From Pseudomonadota bacterium (GTDB taxonomy: Bacteria > Pseudomonadota > Gammaproteobacteria > Xanthomonadales > Rhodanobacteraceae), in contig JAKPAN010000240.1 in assembly GCA_029779475.1 (NCBI GenBank), positions 1 to 42,797 on the forward strand: a DNA stretch of 42,797 nucleotides, in the 5' to 3' direction. The notes under the pieces are model-generated. The model made no database searches. It was given only the letters and a program-made list of their open reading frames with translations, and was not told where the DNA came from. Below, piece by piece: positions 24,698 through 34,173 of this stretch; within the stretch, counting starts at the first letter, position 1; every line of letters starts with the position of its first letter. The translations under genes were made by a program, and so were the position numbers.

Positions 24698-25906
24698 ATG
24701 ATCGATGTCGATGTCCTCATCGTCGGCGGCGGCCTCGTCGGCGCCAGTCTCGCCATCGCGCTCGACGGCGCGGGTTTGCGCGTCGCGCTCGCCGAAGCCG
24801 CGGCGCCGCGCGTCGACGAGCAACCGAGCTACGACGAACGCAACCTCGCGCTCGCCCGCGCCAGCGTGAACGCGCTCGAAGCGCTCGGCGTGCTCGATGC
24901 GAAAGCGCCGGCGACGCCGATCCGCCGTATCCACGTCAGCCGCCGCGGCGATTTCGGCGCGGTACGCCTCGACGCCGCTGCGCTCGGCCTGCCGCCCTTC
25001 GGCGCGGTGCTGCCCGCGCGCGAACTCGGCAACGCGTTGCTGCGCCGGCTCGACCGCTGCGCTTCGCTCGTACGCATCGCACCCGCGCAGGCGCGCTCGC
25101 TCGCTACGCACGACGATGCGATCGAAGTGGAATTGCAGATGCCCGACGGCGCGCAGCGCGTGCGCACGCGCCTGCTCGTCGGCGCGGACGGCACGAACTC
25201 GTTCGTGCGCGCCTCGCTCGGCATCGGCACGGCGCAGCACGACTACGCGCAATCGGCGATCGTGACCACGCTGACAGCCGAACGCGCGCTCGACGGCACC
25301 GCCTACGAACGTTTCACCGATTCCGGCCCGGTCGCGCTGCTGCCGCTCGGCGAACGCCGCGCCGGCCTCGTGCTGAGCGTGCCGACGGACGAAGCACAGG
25401 CGATCGCGGCGCTCGACGATGCGGCCTTCCTCGCTTTCGTCCACGAACGTTTCGGCTGGCGCGCCGGACGTTTTTCGCGACCCGGCCGGCGCAAGCCGTA
25501 CCCGCTCGCGCGCATGCTCGCCGAGCGCATCGTCGCGCCGCGCAGCGTACTCGTCGGCAACGCCGCGCAGACCGTGCATCCGCTCGGCGCGCAGGGTTTC
25601 AACCTCGGCCTGCGCGATGCGCTCACGCTCGCCGAACTGCTGCGCGAAGCCGTCGCGGCGAACGCCGATCCGGGCAGCGCCGGCTTGCTCGCGCGCCACG
25701 CCGAACGTCGCGGCGCGGATCGCGAGGCGACGGCGTCGTTCAGCGACGATCTCGTGCGCCTCACCGCGAGCGACGCGTTGCCGCTCAAGCTCGCGCGTTC
25801 GCTCGGCTTCCACGCGCTCGACCGCATCGCGCCGCTCAAGCGCCGTTTTGCGCTGCGCGGCATGGGTTTTCGCGGCGACGTGTCCGCGTGGGCGTTGTCG
25901 AAATGA
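24698..25906 (+). CDS. ubiH: UbiH-type FAD monooxygenase (ubiquinone synthesis)
   Basis: 402 residues from the ATG at MIDVDVLIVGGG; the open frame upstream is out of place. FAD-dependent aromatic hydroxylase: GxGxxG-type FAD site in VLIVGGGLVGASLAIAL, YDERNLALARASVNALEALG, LLVGADGTNSFVRASLGI (DG motif) and LVGNAAQTVHPLGAQGFNLGLRDA. The Asn in GNAAQ, rather than GDAAH, matches UbiH. It would hydroxylate the polyprenylphenol ring during ubiquinone synthesis at the inner membrane. Coupled to a second paralogue. Confidence 0.9.
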   Translation: MIDVDVLIVGGGLVGASLAIALDGAGLRVALAEAAAPRVDEQPSYDERNLALARASVNALEALGVLDAKAPATPIRRIHVSRRGDFGAVRLDAAALGLPPFGAVLPARELGNALLRRLDRCASLVRIAPAQARSLATHDDAIEVELQMPDGAQRVRTRLLVGADGTNSFVRASLGIGTAQHDYAQSAIVTTLTAERALDGTAYERFTDSGPVALLPLGERRAGLVLSVPTDEAQAIAALDDAAFLAFVHERFGWRAGRFSRPGRRKPYPLARMLAERIVAPRSVLVGNAAQTVHPLGAQGFNLGLRDALTLAELLREAVAANADPGSAGLLARHAERRGADREATASFSDDLVRLTASDALPLKLARSLGFHALDRIAPLKRRFALRGMGFRGDVSAWALSK

Positions 25907-27108
25907 GCCGCCGCGGCGATCTCGACGTCATCGTCGTCGGCGCGGGCGCAAGCGGCGGCGCGCTGGCGCTAGCGCTCGCGCGCGACGGCTTCTCGGTCGC
26001 GATCGTCGAGGCGCGCGAGCCGGTGCCGTGGCGCGAGACGGACGACGTCGACCTGCGCGTCGTCGCGCTCGCGCCGGATGCGCGCGATCTGCTCGCCGAT
26101 CTGGACGTCTGGACGTCCATCGAATCCGCGCGCGCTTCGCCGTACCGGCGCATGCGCGTCTGGGACGCGCTCGCGCCCGGCGAACTCGCGTTCGACGCTG
26201 CCGAGCGCGGCGAGTCGGCGCTCGGCTGGATCGTCGAGAACAAGCTGATCCAGCACACGCTGTGGCAAGCGTTGCATCGTCCAGCGTCGAACGGCGGAAC
26301 GCTGCGCATGTGTTGTCCCGCGACCATCGCCGACATTTCCGAAGACGACGACGCGGTCGCCGCCGCGCTCGACGACGGCACGCGGCTGCGCGCGCGCGTG
26401 CTCGTCGCCGCGGAAGGCGCGGAATCGTCGGTGCGACAGAAGCTGCGCATCGGTTTCGATGGCCGCGATTACGGCCAGCGTGCGGTCGTCGCGCACGTCG
26501 CCAGCGAACGCGCGCACGAGAACACCGCTTGGCAACGCTTCATGCCCGGCGGCCCGGTGGCATTCCTGCCGCTCGCCGACGGCCGCAGTTCGATCGTCTG
26601 GTCGCTGCCGGATGAAGAAGCCGCGCGGATGCTCGCGCTCGACGACGCAGCGTTTTGCGCCGAGCTCGGTGCTGCGTCCGACTTCCGCCTCGGCACGATC
26701 AAGGCGACGACGAAGCGCGCGGCATTTCCGCTGCGCCTGCGCCTGCGCCTCGCCGAACGCTACGTCGCCGGCCGCTGCGCGCTCATGGGCGACGCGGCAC
26801 ACGTCGTGCATCCGCTTGCGGGACAAGGCATGAACCTCGGCCTGCGCGACGTCGCCTGCCTGCGCCGCGTGCTGCGCGACGCGCGCGAACGCGGCAGCGA
26901 CCTCGGCGCCGCGCACGTGCTGCGCCGCTACGAACGCGAACGGCGCAGCGAGAACACGCTCGCCGCGCGCGGACTCGACGCGATCGAACGCATCTATGGT
27001 TCGTCGAGCACGCCGCTCGCCGCGCTGCGTGGCGCTGCGCTCGCCGTCGCCGGACGTTTTTCGCCGCTGCGTCATGTGCTTGCCGATCTGGCCGCAGGGC
27101 GTTTCTGA
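25903..27108 (+). CDS. UbiI/VisC-like FAD monooxygenase
   Basis: 401 residues. The ATG overlaps the ubiH stop as ATGA; a GTG at 25888 is also open but less likely. Same fold as the preceding gene: VIVVGAGASGGALALALARDG, VLVAAEGAESSVRQKL, and ALMGDAAHVVHPLAGQGMNLGLRDV with the family's GDAAH form. It probably does another ring hydroxylation of ubiquinone synthesis (UbiI or UbiF step), but which position cannot be told from sequence alone. Paralogous tandem with UbiH is common in Xanthomonadales and other gammaproteobacteria. Confidence 0.88.
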   Translation: MSRRGDLDVIVVGAGASGGALALALARDGFSVAIVEAREPVPWRETDDVDLRVVALAPDARDLLADLDVWTSIESARASPYRRMRVWDALAPGELAFDAAERGESALGWIVENKLIQHTLWQALHRPASNGGTLRMCCPATIADISEDDDAVAAALDDGTRLRARVLVAAEGAESSVRQKLRIGFDGRDYGQRAVVAHVASERAHENTAWQRFMPGGPVAFLPLADGRSSIVWSLPDEEAARMLALDDAAFCAELGAASDFRLGTIKATTKRAAFPLRLRLRLAERYVAGRCALMGDAAHVVHPLAGQGMNLGLRDVACLRRVLRDARERGSDLGAAHVLRRYERERRSENTLAARGLDAIERIYGSSSTPLAALRGAALAVAGRFSPLRHVLADLAAGRF

Positions 27109-27155
27109 GACTCCCAGCGGTCGTCAGCTGCTGCGAGCCGAGGTTGGGCGCGACG

Positions 27156-27839
27156 TCATTCGCCGTCGGCACAGGGCGATGCGCGCATCAGCAACGACAA
27201 CGGTTTTCCATCCGCCGCGGGTTCGACGATCGCGTCGATCGCGAATCCGGCAGCGCGCAACGCATCGCTCCAGCTTTGCAGCGTGCGGAAGTACCACGGC
27301 ATTGGTTCGCGGAATTCGCCGCCGAATTCGTCGAAGGTTTCGATGCGCCAGCCGTCGGCGTAGGGCGCGTCGCCGCAGGTGAGCCACGGATGCACGGTCT
27401 GGATGAAAAGCAGGCCATTGTCGGCCAACAGTGAACGTGCCGCTGTGAGCGGCGTGCGCAGGTCGTCGCCGAGCAGGGCAAAGTTGAACACGGCCGCATC
27501 GAAGCGGCCAAGTGCGCGCGCGACGAGATCGGCATAGGCGATCGACTCGAAGCGTGCGCCACCGAGTTCGCGTGCGGCGGCGATCAGTTCCGGACTCGCG
27601 TCGATGCCGACGACCTCGCAGCCGCGCGCGGCGAGCGCACGCGCGAGCCAGCCTTCGCCGCAGCCGAGGTCGGCGACGCGGCGCGCGCCGCTGCCAGCGA
27701 CGGCTTCGACGATCGCAGCATCGGTGCCGGCCTTGCGGCTTGCGATGCGCTGCTCGCGCACTGCACGCGTCCACGCGTCGGCATTGACGCGCCAGCTACG
27801 TTCGATACGGGATTCGCGCTCGTCATCGGATGCGTTCAA
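27156..27839 (-). CDS. Class I SAM-dependent methyltransferase
   Basis: 227 residues. SAM site VADLGCGEGWLARALAARGCEVVGIDASPELI (motifs I and II, about 55-85), FDAAVFNFALLGDDLRTPLTAA (motif IV) and LLADNGLLFIQTVHPW (motif V), then a lid region with WRIETFDEFGGEF and MPWYFRTLQSW. The substrate is not evident; the acceptor-binding lid resembles small-molecule or quinone-type methyltransferases. It converges with the ubiquinone hydroxylases (48 bases apart), which may or may not be meaningful. Confidence 0.85.
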   Translation of the reverse strand: MNASDDERESRIERSWRVNADAWTRAVREQRIASRKAGTDAAIVEAVAGSGARRVADLGCGEGWLARALAARGCEVVGIDASPELIAAARELGGARFESIAYADLVARALGRFDAAVFNFALLGDDLRTPLTAARSLLADNGLLFIQTVHPWLTCGDAPYADGWRIETFDEFGGEFREPMPWYFRTLQSWSDALRAAGFAIDAIVEPAADGKPLSLLMRASPCADGE

Positions 27840-27843
27840 GGCG

Positions 27844-28200
27844 CTAGAGGATAGCCCACGTCACCACGCCGCAGACGCCCGTCATGAGCAACAGGCCGAG
27901 CAGGAACACGACGTCGGCGACGCGTTCGACGCGGTGCATGCGCCGCATGCTGCGCACGCGCAGCGCGTAGTAGGACAGCACGCAGGAAATCATGAACAAA
28001 GTCGCGTCGACGGCGAGCAGGTCATCGGCGACCGTGCCGACCTTGGTGGTGACGACGACGACGCGCAGCAGCCCGATGACGGTCAGGCAGACGCCGACGA
28101 GCGCGGCCGACGCGGTGAAGATGTGGATGCACAGGTCCGCCTCGAGCGCTGCGTTTTCGGCGCTGTCGGCCAATGATCGATGGGCGAAGGGATTGAACAT
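27844..28200 (-). CDS. Small membrane protein, unknown
   Basis: 118 residues from the ATG at MFNPFAHRSLADSAEN. Three or four hydrophobic helices (IHIFTASAALVGVCLTVIGLLRVVVV, DATLFMISCVLSYYALRV, VADVVFLLGLLLMTGVCGVVTWAIL) separated by an Arg-rich cytoplasmic loop (RVRSMRRMHRVERV). Not assigned to a named family with confidence. It is 4 bases upstream of the methyltransferase on the same strand and 72 bases after the tamB 3' end. Confidence 0.78.
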   Translation of the reverse strand: MFNPFAHRSLADSAENAALEADLCIHIFTASAALVGVCLTVIGLLRVVVVTTKVGTVADDLLAVDATLFMISCVLSYYALRVRSMRRMHRVERVADVVFLLGLLLMTGVCGVVTWAIL

Positions 28201-28272
28201 GCCGACGTCGTCCGACCGCGCCGGCCGGCGTCGAGTTCGCAAACGCCGCGCAAGTTTTCGTATGCGCGGCGC

Positions 28273-31200
28273 TCAGTGCTCCCAGCGATAGTTCAGGCCC
28301 GCGCGATTGCCCGTCGTCGCGTTCTGCGCCTCGAAATTCCAACGCCGGTTGAACAGGTACTTGAGGCTGACCACTTCGCCGGGCGTGAACAGACCGACGC
28401 CGTAGCTCAGGTAGAGTTTGGGCGACAGGTACTTGCCGACCGTGAACGCGGCGCCACCGAGCGCGGCGTTGTCGGAGACGCCCGCGTCGACGCCCATGCG
28501 CGCGCCGATGCCTTTGGCGAGCAGGTCGCCGGTCGCGCTGCCGAGCGCGCGCGCGGCGGTACCGAGCATGTCGCCTTCGCCGCTCTTGAGGCCCGATAGC
28601 GGCTTGCCGGTGAGCAGGTACGACAACGCTTCGGACTGCTCCATCGCCGGCGTCGAGAACACCGTGAGTACCGGCACGAGTGCGGTGCCGCGCACCTGCA
28701 AGCCCGCGGTGATGGTGTCGTCGAGCTGGCCGCCGGACGCGCCGAGGATCTTGCGCACGGCGCGGATGTCGAGGCCGGGGTTGTCGAGCGCGGTGCCGGC
28801 GAAGAGCAGACGCCCGGTTTCGATGGTGAGGTCCTGGCCGTAGGCGCGATACGTGCCTTCCGCGTTGAGCGTGCCCGTGCCGACCGGTTGGCGGCCGGGA
28901 CGCTGGTCGATGTGCAGCTGTCCTTTGACCTGGCCGTCGAGGCCCATGCCGGCGAGTTTCACTTCGCGGCCGAGCTTGATGTCGACGGAGACGATGACCG
29001 GCAGCGGCTTGCCCGGCGCGGGCTGTTCCGCGTCGACGACGACGACGTCGGGCGAGGTGCTGGCGATGCCGCCGCCCGGCAATTTGGCGAGGTCGACGTC
29101 GGTCTTCGGGATCGTCACGCTGCCGCCGACCGTGAGGTTCTTGTCGCTGCGTTCGATCGTCAGGTCGGGCGAAATCACGACTTTCGCCGCGGGGATGTCG
29201 GCGGCGAGGAAGTTGTCGCCCTTGATCGTCGCCTTGAGCGGCGCATTCGGGGCGATGCCGCCCGTGCCCGCGAGCGTGAGCGTGCCGTCGCCGGACTTGA
29301 GCGTGCCTTCGAGCACGAAATGATCGGCGTCGGTCGCGCGCACGGCGATGTCGCCGTCGTGGAGCTTCAGGCCCGCGCTCGGCAATTCCGCGCCGAATTC
29401 CTTGAGCGTGAGCGCGCCGATGAGTTGCGGCGCCGAGGTCGTGCCGCCGATCGTGTAGTTCGCCGCGATGCGGCCCTTCGCATTCGCGACTTCCGGCGTG
29501 ACGAGTTCGACGAAGGCCAGGCTGTTGAGCGCGAGGTTGACGTTGCCCGACAGCGCCTGCGCGGAACCGGGCGCGCCCGACAGCGTGACGTCGCCATCGA
29601 GCTTGCCGTCGTGGTCGAGCGCGGCGCGCACGGTCGCGTGCGTAGCTTGCGGTGACAGCGTCGCGTCGATGTTGAAACCCGTGTACGCGAGCAACGGCGA
29701 ATCGGCATGATCGGCGTAGGCGATGCTGCCCTTTTCCGAGCCGATGTTCGCGGTGCCGTTGAGCGCGCCGTTCGCGGCGCGGCGGATGTCGCCGTGGCCG
29801 TTGATGACGCCTTCGACTTTGAATGTCTCGTCGGCCGCGCCGAGTTGTGCGAGCAGCGACAGCGGCAACTGCTCGATGCGATAGCGCGCGTCGACGCTGC
29901 CGTCGGCGCTGCCGTTCGCGCTCGCGCACAGCGTCGTGCCTCCGCCGGCAAGGCAGAGTTCGCTCGCGGTGAATGTCCGCTGCTGCCACGCGAGCGTCGC
30001 CGGCCGTTGCAGAGCGAGCGGCGGCGCCTTGTCGATGTCGACATCCAGTGTGCGCAGCGTACCGTTCCAGTCGCCGTTGTCCTTCGCGCTGCCGGACAGT
30101 GCCAGCTTCAGTGCGAGCGGTTTGCCGGTAGCGGCGAGGTCGAGTTCGTGCGCGCCCTGGTTGCCGCCGCCGTTCACGTCGAGCGAGTCGAAGGCGAGGC
30201 TGCCGGAAACGAGCTGGGTCGCCTTGAGCGTGAACTTGCCCTGCGGTGGATCGATGCTCGCGATCGCCGCGTCGACGTCGAGCGTGTCGAGATGCGTCGT
30301 CCCGCTCGCGATCTGCGCGCCGTGCGCGCGGCCGTCGACGGCAAGTGCCGGCCACTTGCCGTGCACGCGGAATTGGCCGTCCAGACGTCCGCCCGAGTCG
30401 GGTAGCCAGTCGCCGAGCGAGGCGATCGCGAGCTTGATCGTCGCATCGGTGTTTTCGCCGCCCGCGCCGGTCACATCGACGCGGCTCTTGCCGGAAGCGA
30501 GGTTCAGCGTGCCGTCGACGACATGGCCGGGTTTCACGCGCAAATCCGCCTGGCCCGACACGGGTTTCTTGCGCAGCGTGCCGCCGAGCTTGTCGAGCTT
30601 GATCGTCGCGTCGGGGCCGTCGTCGGTCTGCGTGCCTTGCGTGGCGAGGTCGAAATCGAGCGCGCCGGGCCACGCTTTCGCGAACGCGCCGGGATCGAGC
30701 TTGCTCGCCTTCGCCGCGATGTCCCAGCCGAGCGCGGGCTTGAGCTTGACCTCGCCATGCGCGTCGAGTCCGCCTTGCGCCTGCTTGAGCGCGAGCTGCT
30801 TGATCGAAATCAGTTCCTGCGTGCCGTCGACGTCGAGCGCGAGATCGGCGAGTTGGCCGGGCGGTCCGATCGACAGCGCGCCGTCGGCGTGGAATTTTTC
30901 CGCGCTGCCCGCGGCGTTGAGCTTGCCGTGCGTCGCCAGCAGCTGGCCGGCGAGATCGGCAGGAATCTCCACGCCTTGCCATTCGACGAGCGCGTTCGCG
31001 GAGATGGGTTTCGCGTCGAGCTGCACCGCGCCGCTCGCGGTCAGCGAGCCCGCGGCCTCGGGCGATTTCAGCGTGAGCGTTTCGAATTTCAGCGTCTGGC
31101 CATCGAGCGCGTAACGCAGCGGATCGATCTGCACGTGATGGTCGTTGACCGCGACGTCGCCGTTGATCGCGCCTGCGTTCTTGTCGCCGCTGCCTTCGAG

Positions 31201-32073
31201 CGCGAGCGCAAGCGATGCGAGCGTCGAATCCTTCTGCACGAGCTTCGGGTCGAAGCGCGGCACGGCGATCTTCGCCGTCCACGGCAACGCGGACGTTTGC
31301 GTGAGCGTGGCGTCGATGGTCGCCTTGGTCGGCGTGTCGAGTTCGAGCGCGAGCGTCGCACGCTTTCCGTCGCCGCGAGCCTTCAGATTGCCCGCGTATT
31401 CGACATCGCCCACTTTCCAGCGGAACGTCGTCTCGCCGTCGCCGGGATAGCCGGATGCCGAGCCGACCGTGCCGTGCAGGTCGACCTGACCGTCGGGCGC
31501 GCGCAATGCGAGCGATTTCACGACGGCGCCGAGCCGCGTCCACGCCGCGCTGGCATCGAGGCTGTCGAGGGCGAACACGGGCTTGCCATCCTGCGCGATT
31601 TTCGCATCGCGCACGGCGAGTTGATCCAGCGCGATGTCGATCGGCGCCTGCAGCGAAAACGGTGCGGACGGCGGTTCCGGCTTCGGCGGCAGCGTGGTCA
31701 GCGCGACGTCGATGCCGGAGACGTCGAGCGCCGTGATGCGCACCTGCTTGGCGAGCAGCGCGAGCGGTTTCAGGTCGACGCGCAGGTGCGTCACCTTCGC
31801 GTCCACGCCGGAGGCCGGATCGTTCCAGCGCACGCCGTCGAGCACGAGCGGCCCGCCGAGGTGGCCGCTCGTGCGTTCGACGGAAAGCTTGCCTGCGGTC
31901 GCTCCAACCGCTCGCGCCAGCGCGAATCGCGCGCCCGATTCGCTGCCGAGCAGCCACCACGCGAACAGCGTGATGACGAGCAGCAGCGCGACGACGGCGA
32001 TGCCTGTCCACTTGAGCAGCCGTCGCCACGCGAAACCGCGTTGGCGCACACGCATCTGTGACGAAATGATCAT
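28273..32073 (-). CDS. tamB: Translocation and assembly module protein TamB
   Basis: 1266 residues from the ATG at MIISSQMRVRQRG; a GTG at 32085 overlapping the tamA stop (GTGA) would add 4 residues. One N-terminal membrane anchor (WTGIAVVALLLVITLFAWWLL) is followed by a long AsmA-like, beta-rich periplasmic region of repeated LKL/DGxL strands. The C-terminal DUF490 (about 900-1266) has the landmarks LDNPGLDIRAVR, VFSTPAMEQSEALSYLLTGKPL, and LKYLFNRRWNFEAQNA. TamB spans the periplasm with TamA; it assists outer-membrane protein assembly and phospholipid transfer. Directly downstream of tamA. Confidence 0.96.
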   Translation of the reverse strand: MIISSQMRVRQRGFAWRRLLKWTGIAVVALLLVITLFAWWLLGSESGARFALARAVGATAGKLSVERTSGHLGGPLVLDGVRWNDPASGVDAKVTHLRVDLKPLALLAKQVRITALDVSGIDVALTTLPPKPEPPSAPFSLQAPIDIALDQLAVRDAKIAQDGKPVFALDSLDASAAWTRLGAVVKSLALRAPDGQVDLHGTVGSASGYPGDGETTFRWKVGDVEYAGNLKARGDGKRATLALELDTPTKATIDATLTQTSALPWTAKIAVPRFDPKLVQKDSTLASLALALEGSGDKNAGAINGDVAVNDHHVQIDPLRYALDGQTLKFETLTLKSPEAAGSLTASGAVQLDAKPISANALVEWQGVEIPADLAGQLLATHGKLNAAGSAEKFHADGALSIGPPGQLADLALDVDGTQELISIKQLALKQAQGGLDAHGEVKLKPALGWDIAAKASKLDPGAFAKAWPGALDFDLATQGTQTDDGPDATIKLDKLGGTLRKKPVSGQADLRVKPGHVVDGTLNLASGKSRVDVTGAGGENTDATIKLAIASLGDWLPDSGGRLDGQFRVHGKWPALAVDGRAHGAQIASGTTHLDTLDVDAAIASIDPPQGKFTLKATQLVSGSLAFDSLDVNGGGNQGAHELDLAATGKPLALKLALSGSAKDNGDWNGTLRTLDVDIDKAPPLALQRPATLAWQQRTFTASELCLAGGGTTLCASANGSADGSVDARYRIEQLPLSLLAQLGAADETFKVEGVINGHGDIRRAANGALNGTANIGSEKGSIAYADHADSPLLAYTGFNIDATLSPQATHATVRAALDHDGKLDGDVTLSGAPGSAQALSGNVNLALNSLAFVELVTPEVANAKGRIAANYTIGGTTSAPQLIGALTLKEFGAELPSAGLKLHDGDIAVRATDADHFVLEGTLKSGDGTLTLAGTGGIAPNAPLKATIKGDNFLAADIPAAKVVISPDLTIERSDKNLTVGGSVTIPKTDVDLAKLPGGGIASTSPDVVVVDAEQPAPGKPLPVIVSVDIKLGREVKLAGMGLDGQVKGQLHIDQRPGRQPVGTGTLNAEGTYRAYGQDLTIETGRLLFAGTALDNPGLDIRAVRKILGASGGQLDDTITAGLQVRGTALVPVLTVFSTPAMEQSEALSYLLTGKPLSGLKSGEGDMLGTAARALGSATGDLLAKGIGARMGVDAGVSDNAALGGAAFTVGKYLSPKLYLSYGVGLFTPGEVVSLKYLFNRRWNFEAQNATTGNRAGLNYRWEH

Positions 32074-32081
32074 GCGCGCGC

Positions 32082-33902
32082 TCACAAATCCGGCCCGATC
32101 ACGATGTGCAGTTCGACGCCGTGGTTCTGGCTGTCGTGCACGGGAAAGCCGAGGTCGACGCGGACGAGGCCGACCGGCGAGCGCCAGCGCAGGCCGATGC
32201 CGGTGCCGATCTTCTGCCGGTACGAATCGAAGCTCGTGAACGCATCGCCGGTGTCGACGAAGGTGGCGATGCCCCAGTTCGGCTTGAAGTAGTACTCGTA
32301 TTCGGCGCTGGCGACGGCAAGGTATTTGCCGCCGATGACGAGATCCTGGCAGGTGCGCTTGGGAAACGCCGCGCATTGCGCCTGCGCGATCGGCACTTGG
32401 TCGGCGGGCAGCGGAGGGCCGATCGTCTGGTAGCTGTAGCCGCGGATGGAACGGTCGCCGCCGGCGAAGAATCGCAGTTCCGGCGGCAGTTTGTTGAAGT
32501 CGTCCGTCCACGTCGCGCCGAGCGAGCCGCGCGCGATGAAGCGCGAACGCTCGCCGAGTCCGTGGATCCATTTCGCATCCGCGCTCGTCTGCGCGAAGCT
32601 CGTGTCGGAGAGCAGGCCGCTGGCGCCGGCGCGGGCGGACATCGTCATCGACCAGCCGTCGCGCACGAACATCGGGTCGTCCGCTTTCTTGCGCGACAGC
32701 GACACTTCGGGATAGAGCAGCGTGGAGTCGCCGTAGATGTTGGCGATCTTGAAGTTGCCGGTGAGGAACTTGAGGCCGGCCGTGCGCGTCCAGCCGTTCC
32801 ACAGCTTCGAATCGGTCGCGGCGAGGCCGAACGTGCGCGAGGTCGCCGCATCGGTGTTCTCGTTGCGGTAGCGCGCGCCGAACGACAACGTGTGGTTGTC
32901 GTAGCCGGCAAGCGGGATCGTGTATTGCGCGGATGCAGTCTTCAGGCGCGTGGCGACGAGTGCGTCGAGCGACATCTTGTGGCCGCGCGAATTGATCCAG
33001 CGGCGCTGGACCCCGCCGCGCACGCCGGGGCCGGTGTCGGTGCCGATGAAGACGCCGCCGGTGTAGATCGTGCGCTTGGCCGGCGCGAGCATGACCTTGA
33101 TCGGCACGATGCCGTCGTGCGCGTGTTCGGTGTCCGGCTGCACCTGCACGATCGAGAAATAATCGGCGTCGATGAGCCTCTGCTGGAAGCCGAGCAGTTG
33201 CCCCTGCGTGTAGAAGTCGCCTTCGTGCCACGGGATGTAGCGTTCCAGCAGCGCGTCGGGAAACTGGCCGCCTTCGAACGAGGTCGCGCCGAGCCGGTAG
33301 CGCGATCCGACTTTCCAGGCGAGATGGATGTCGGCGCTGTTCGCCGAGCGCGTGACTTCGACCTGGTGCGTGACGAGTTCGGCGTCGAGATAGCCGTCCG
33401 CGAACAGCGCGGCCTGCAACGTCGCCTTGCTCTTTTCGTACGAGGCCTGGTCGAGCGGCTGGCCCTTCGCCGGCAGGAAATGGGCGAGCGCCTTGCGCAC
33501 GTCGGCCTGGCCTTCGGCGTCGCCGTCGATGCGGATATCGAGCGCCGCGACGCGCGTGGGTTCGCCTGCGGCGACGTGCAGCGCGGCGACGTAGTTGCCG
33601 CCGTTTTCCTTGAGGTCGCCGGTCACCTTGACTGAGAAATAGCCGTAGGCCTCCAGCGATTTTCCCGCTTGCGCGAGCGCCCGCTCGTACAGGCGCCGCG
33701 CCTGCGCGTCGCTGACGTCGCGATCCTTGTACTGGTTGATTTCGACGCTGGTGGCGACGGCGTCCTTGAGCAGGCCGTCGACGCCGTCGATCTGCGCCGC
33801 GATGCGCGCGGCCTGCGCGGAGCCGCACGCGAGAATCAGCAACGAACAAAATCCGCGCGCAAACGCGCGGGACGATCCGGTCGATGGGGCAGGCGGGAGC
33901 AT
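32082..33902 (-). CDS. tamA: Outer-membrane translocation protein TamA
   Basis: 606 residues from the ATG at MLPPAPSTGSSRAFARG, with a signal peptide ending near GSAQA. POTRA-type domains (about 30-280: VTGDLKENGGNYVAALHV, YEKSKATLQAALFADGYLDAEL, RYRLGATSFEGGQFPDALLERY) precede a 16-strand BamA/Omp85-type barrel. The characteristic loop FFAGGDRSIRGYSYQTIGP is present. The C-terminus IVIGPDL is typical. Its stop is just before the tamB start, giving the conserved tamA-tamB pair. Confidence 0.96.
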   Translation of the reverse strand: MLPPAPSTGSSRAFARGFCSLLILACGSAQAARIAAQIDGVDGLLKDAVATSVEINQYKDRDVSDAQARRLYERALAQAGKSLEAYGYFSVKVTGDLKENGGNYVAALHVAAGEPTRVAALDIRIDGDAEGQADVRKALAHFLPAKGQPLDQASYEKSKATLQAALFADGYLDAELVTHQVEVTRSANSADIHLAWKVGSRYRLGATSFEGGQFPDALLERYIPWHEGDFYTQGQLLGFQQRLIDADYFSIVQVQPDTEHAHDGIVPIKVMLAPAKRTIYTGGVFIGTDTGPGVRGGVQRRWINSRGHKMSLDALVATRLKTASAQYTIPLAGYDNHTLSFGARYRNENTDAATSRTFGLAATDSKLWNGWTRTAGLKFLTGNFKIANIYGDSTLLYPEVSLSRKKADDPMFVRDGWSMTMSARAGASGLLSDTSFAQTSADAKWIHGLGERSRFIARGSLGATWTDDFNKLPPELRFFAGGDRSIRGYSYQTIGPPLPADQVPIAQAQCAAFPKRTCQDLVIGGKYLAVASAEYEYYFKPNWGIATFVDTGDAFTSFDSYRQKIGTGIGLRWRSPVGLVRVDLGFPVHDSQNHGVELHIVIGPDL

Positions 33903-33958
33903 GGCCGATTTATAGCAAAACTGGTGTTGCGATCGCGGCAAATCGACGGGCGATCGCA

Positions 33959-34105
33959 TCAAAGATGCAGGCTCGGGAACAAGCCGAGCACGCCGACGAT
34001 GATGAGATACAGCGCGACGACGTAGTTGAGCAGGCGCGGGCGGATCAGGATGAGGATGCCGGCGAGCAGCGCGAGCAGGGGTTGCAGCGCGAAATGGACG
34101 TGCAT
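33959..34105 (-). CDS. DUF3096 mini membrane protein
   Basis: 48 residues: MHVHFALQPLLALLAGILIL then RPRLLNYVVALYLIIVGVLG. Two closely spaced helices with the loop IRPRLLNYVVALYLIIVGVLGL, matching the small DUF3096 family. Function unknown. It lies 56 bases upstream of tamA on the same strand, and 68 bases after the 349-residue gene. The N-terminal Met is the only good start. Confidence 0.8.
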   Translation of the reverse strand: MHVHFALQPLLALLAGILILIRPRLLNYVVALYLIIVGVLGLFPSLHL

Positions 34106-34173
34106 GGTGTTCTTTCGGGCGGAAGCGGATCCGCACGTTACCAGTTCGGGAGCGACGCCCGCACGCGCGGGCG

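Noticed and set aside
28022..32029. Long minus-strand open frame of 1335 codons
   Set aside because: Out-of-frame shadow of tamB, Arg-rich with no recognisable domain.
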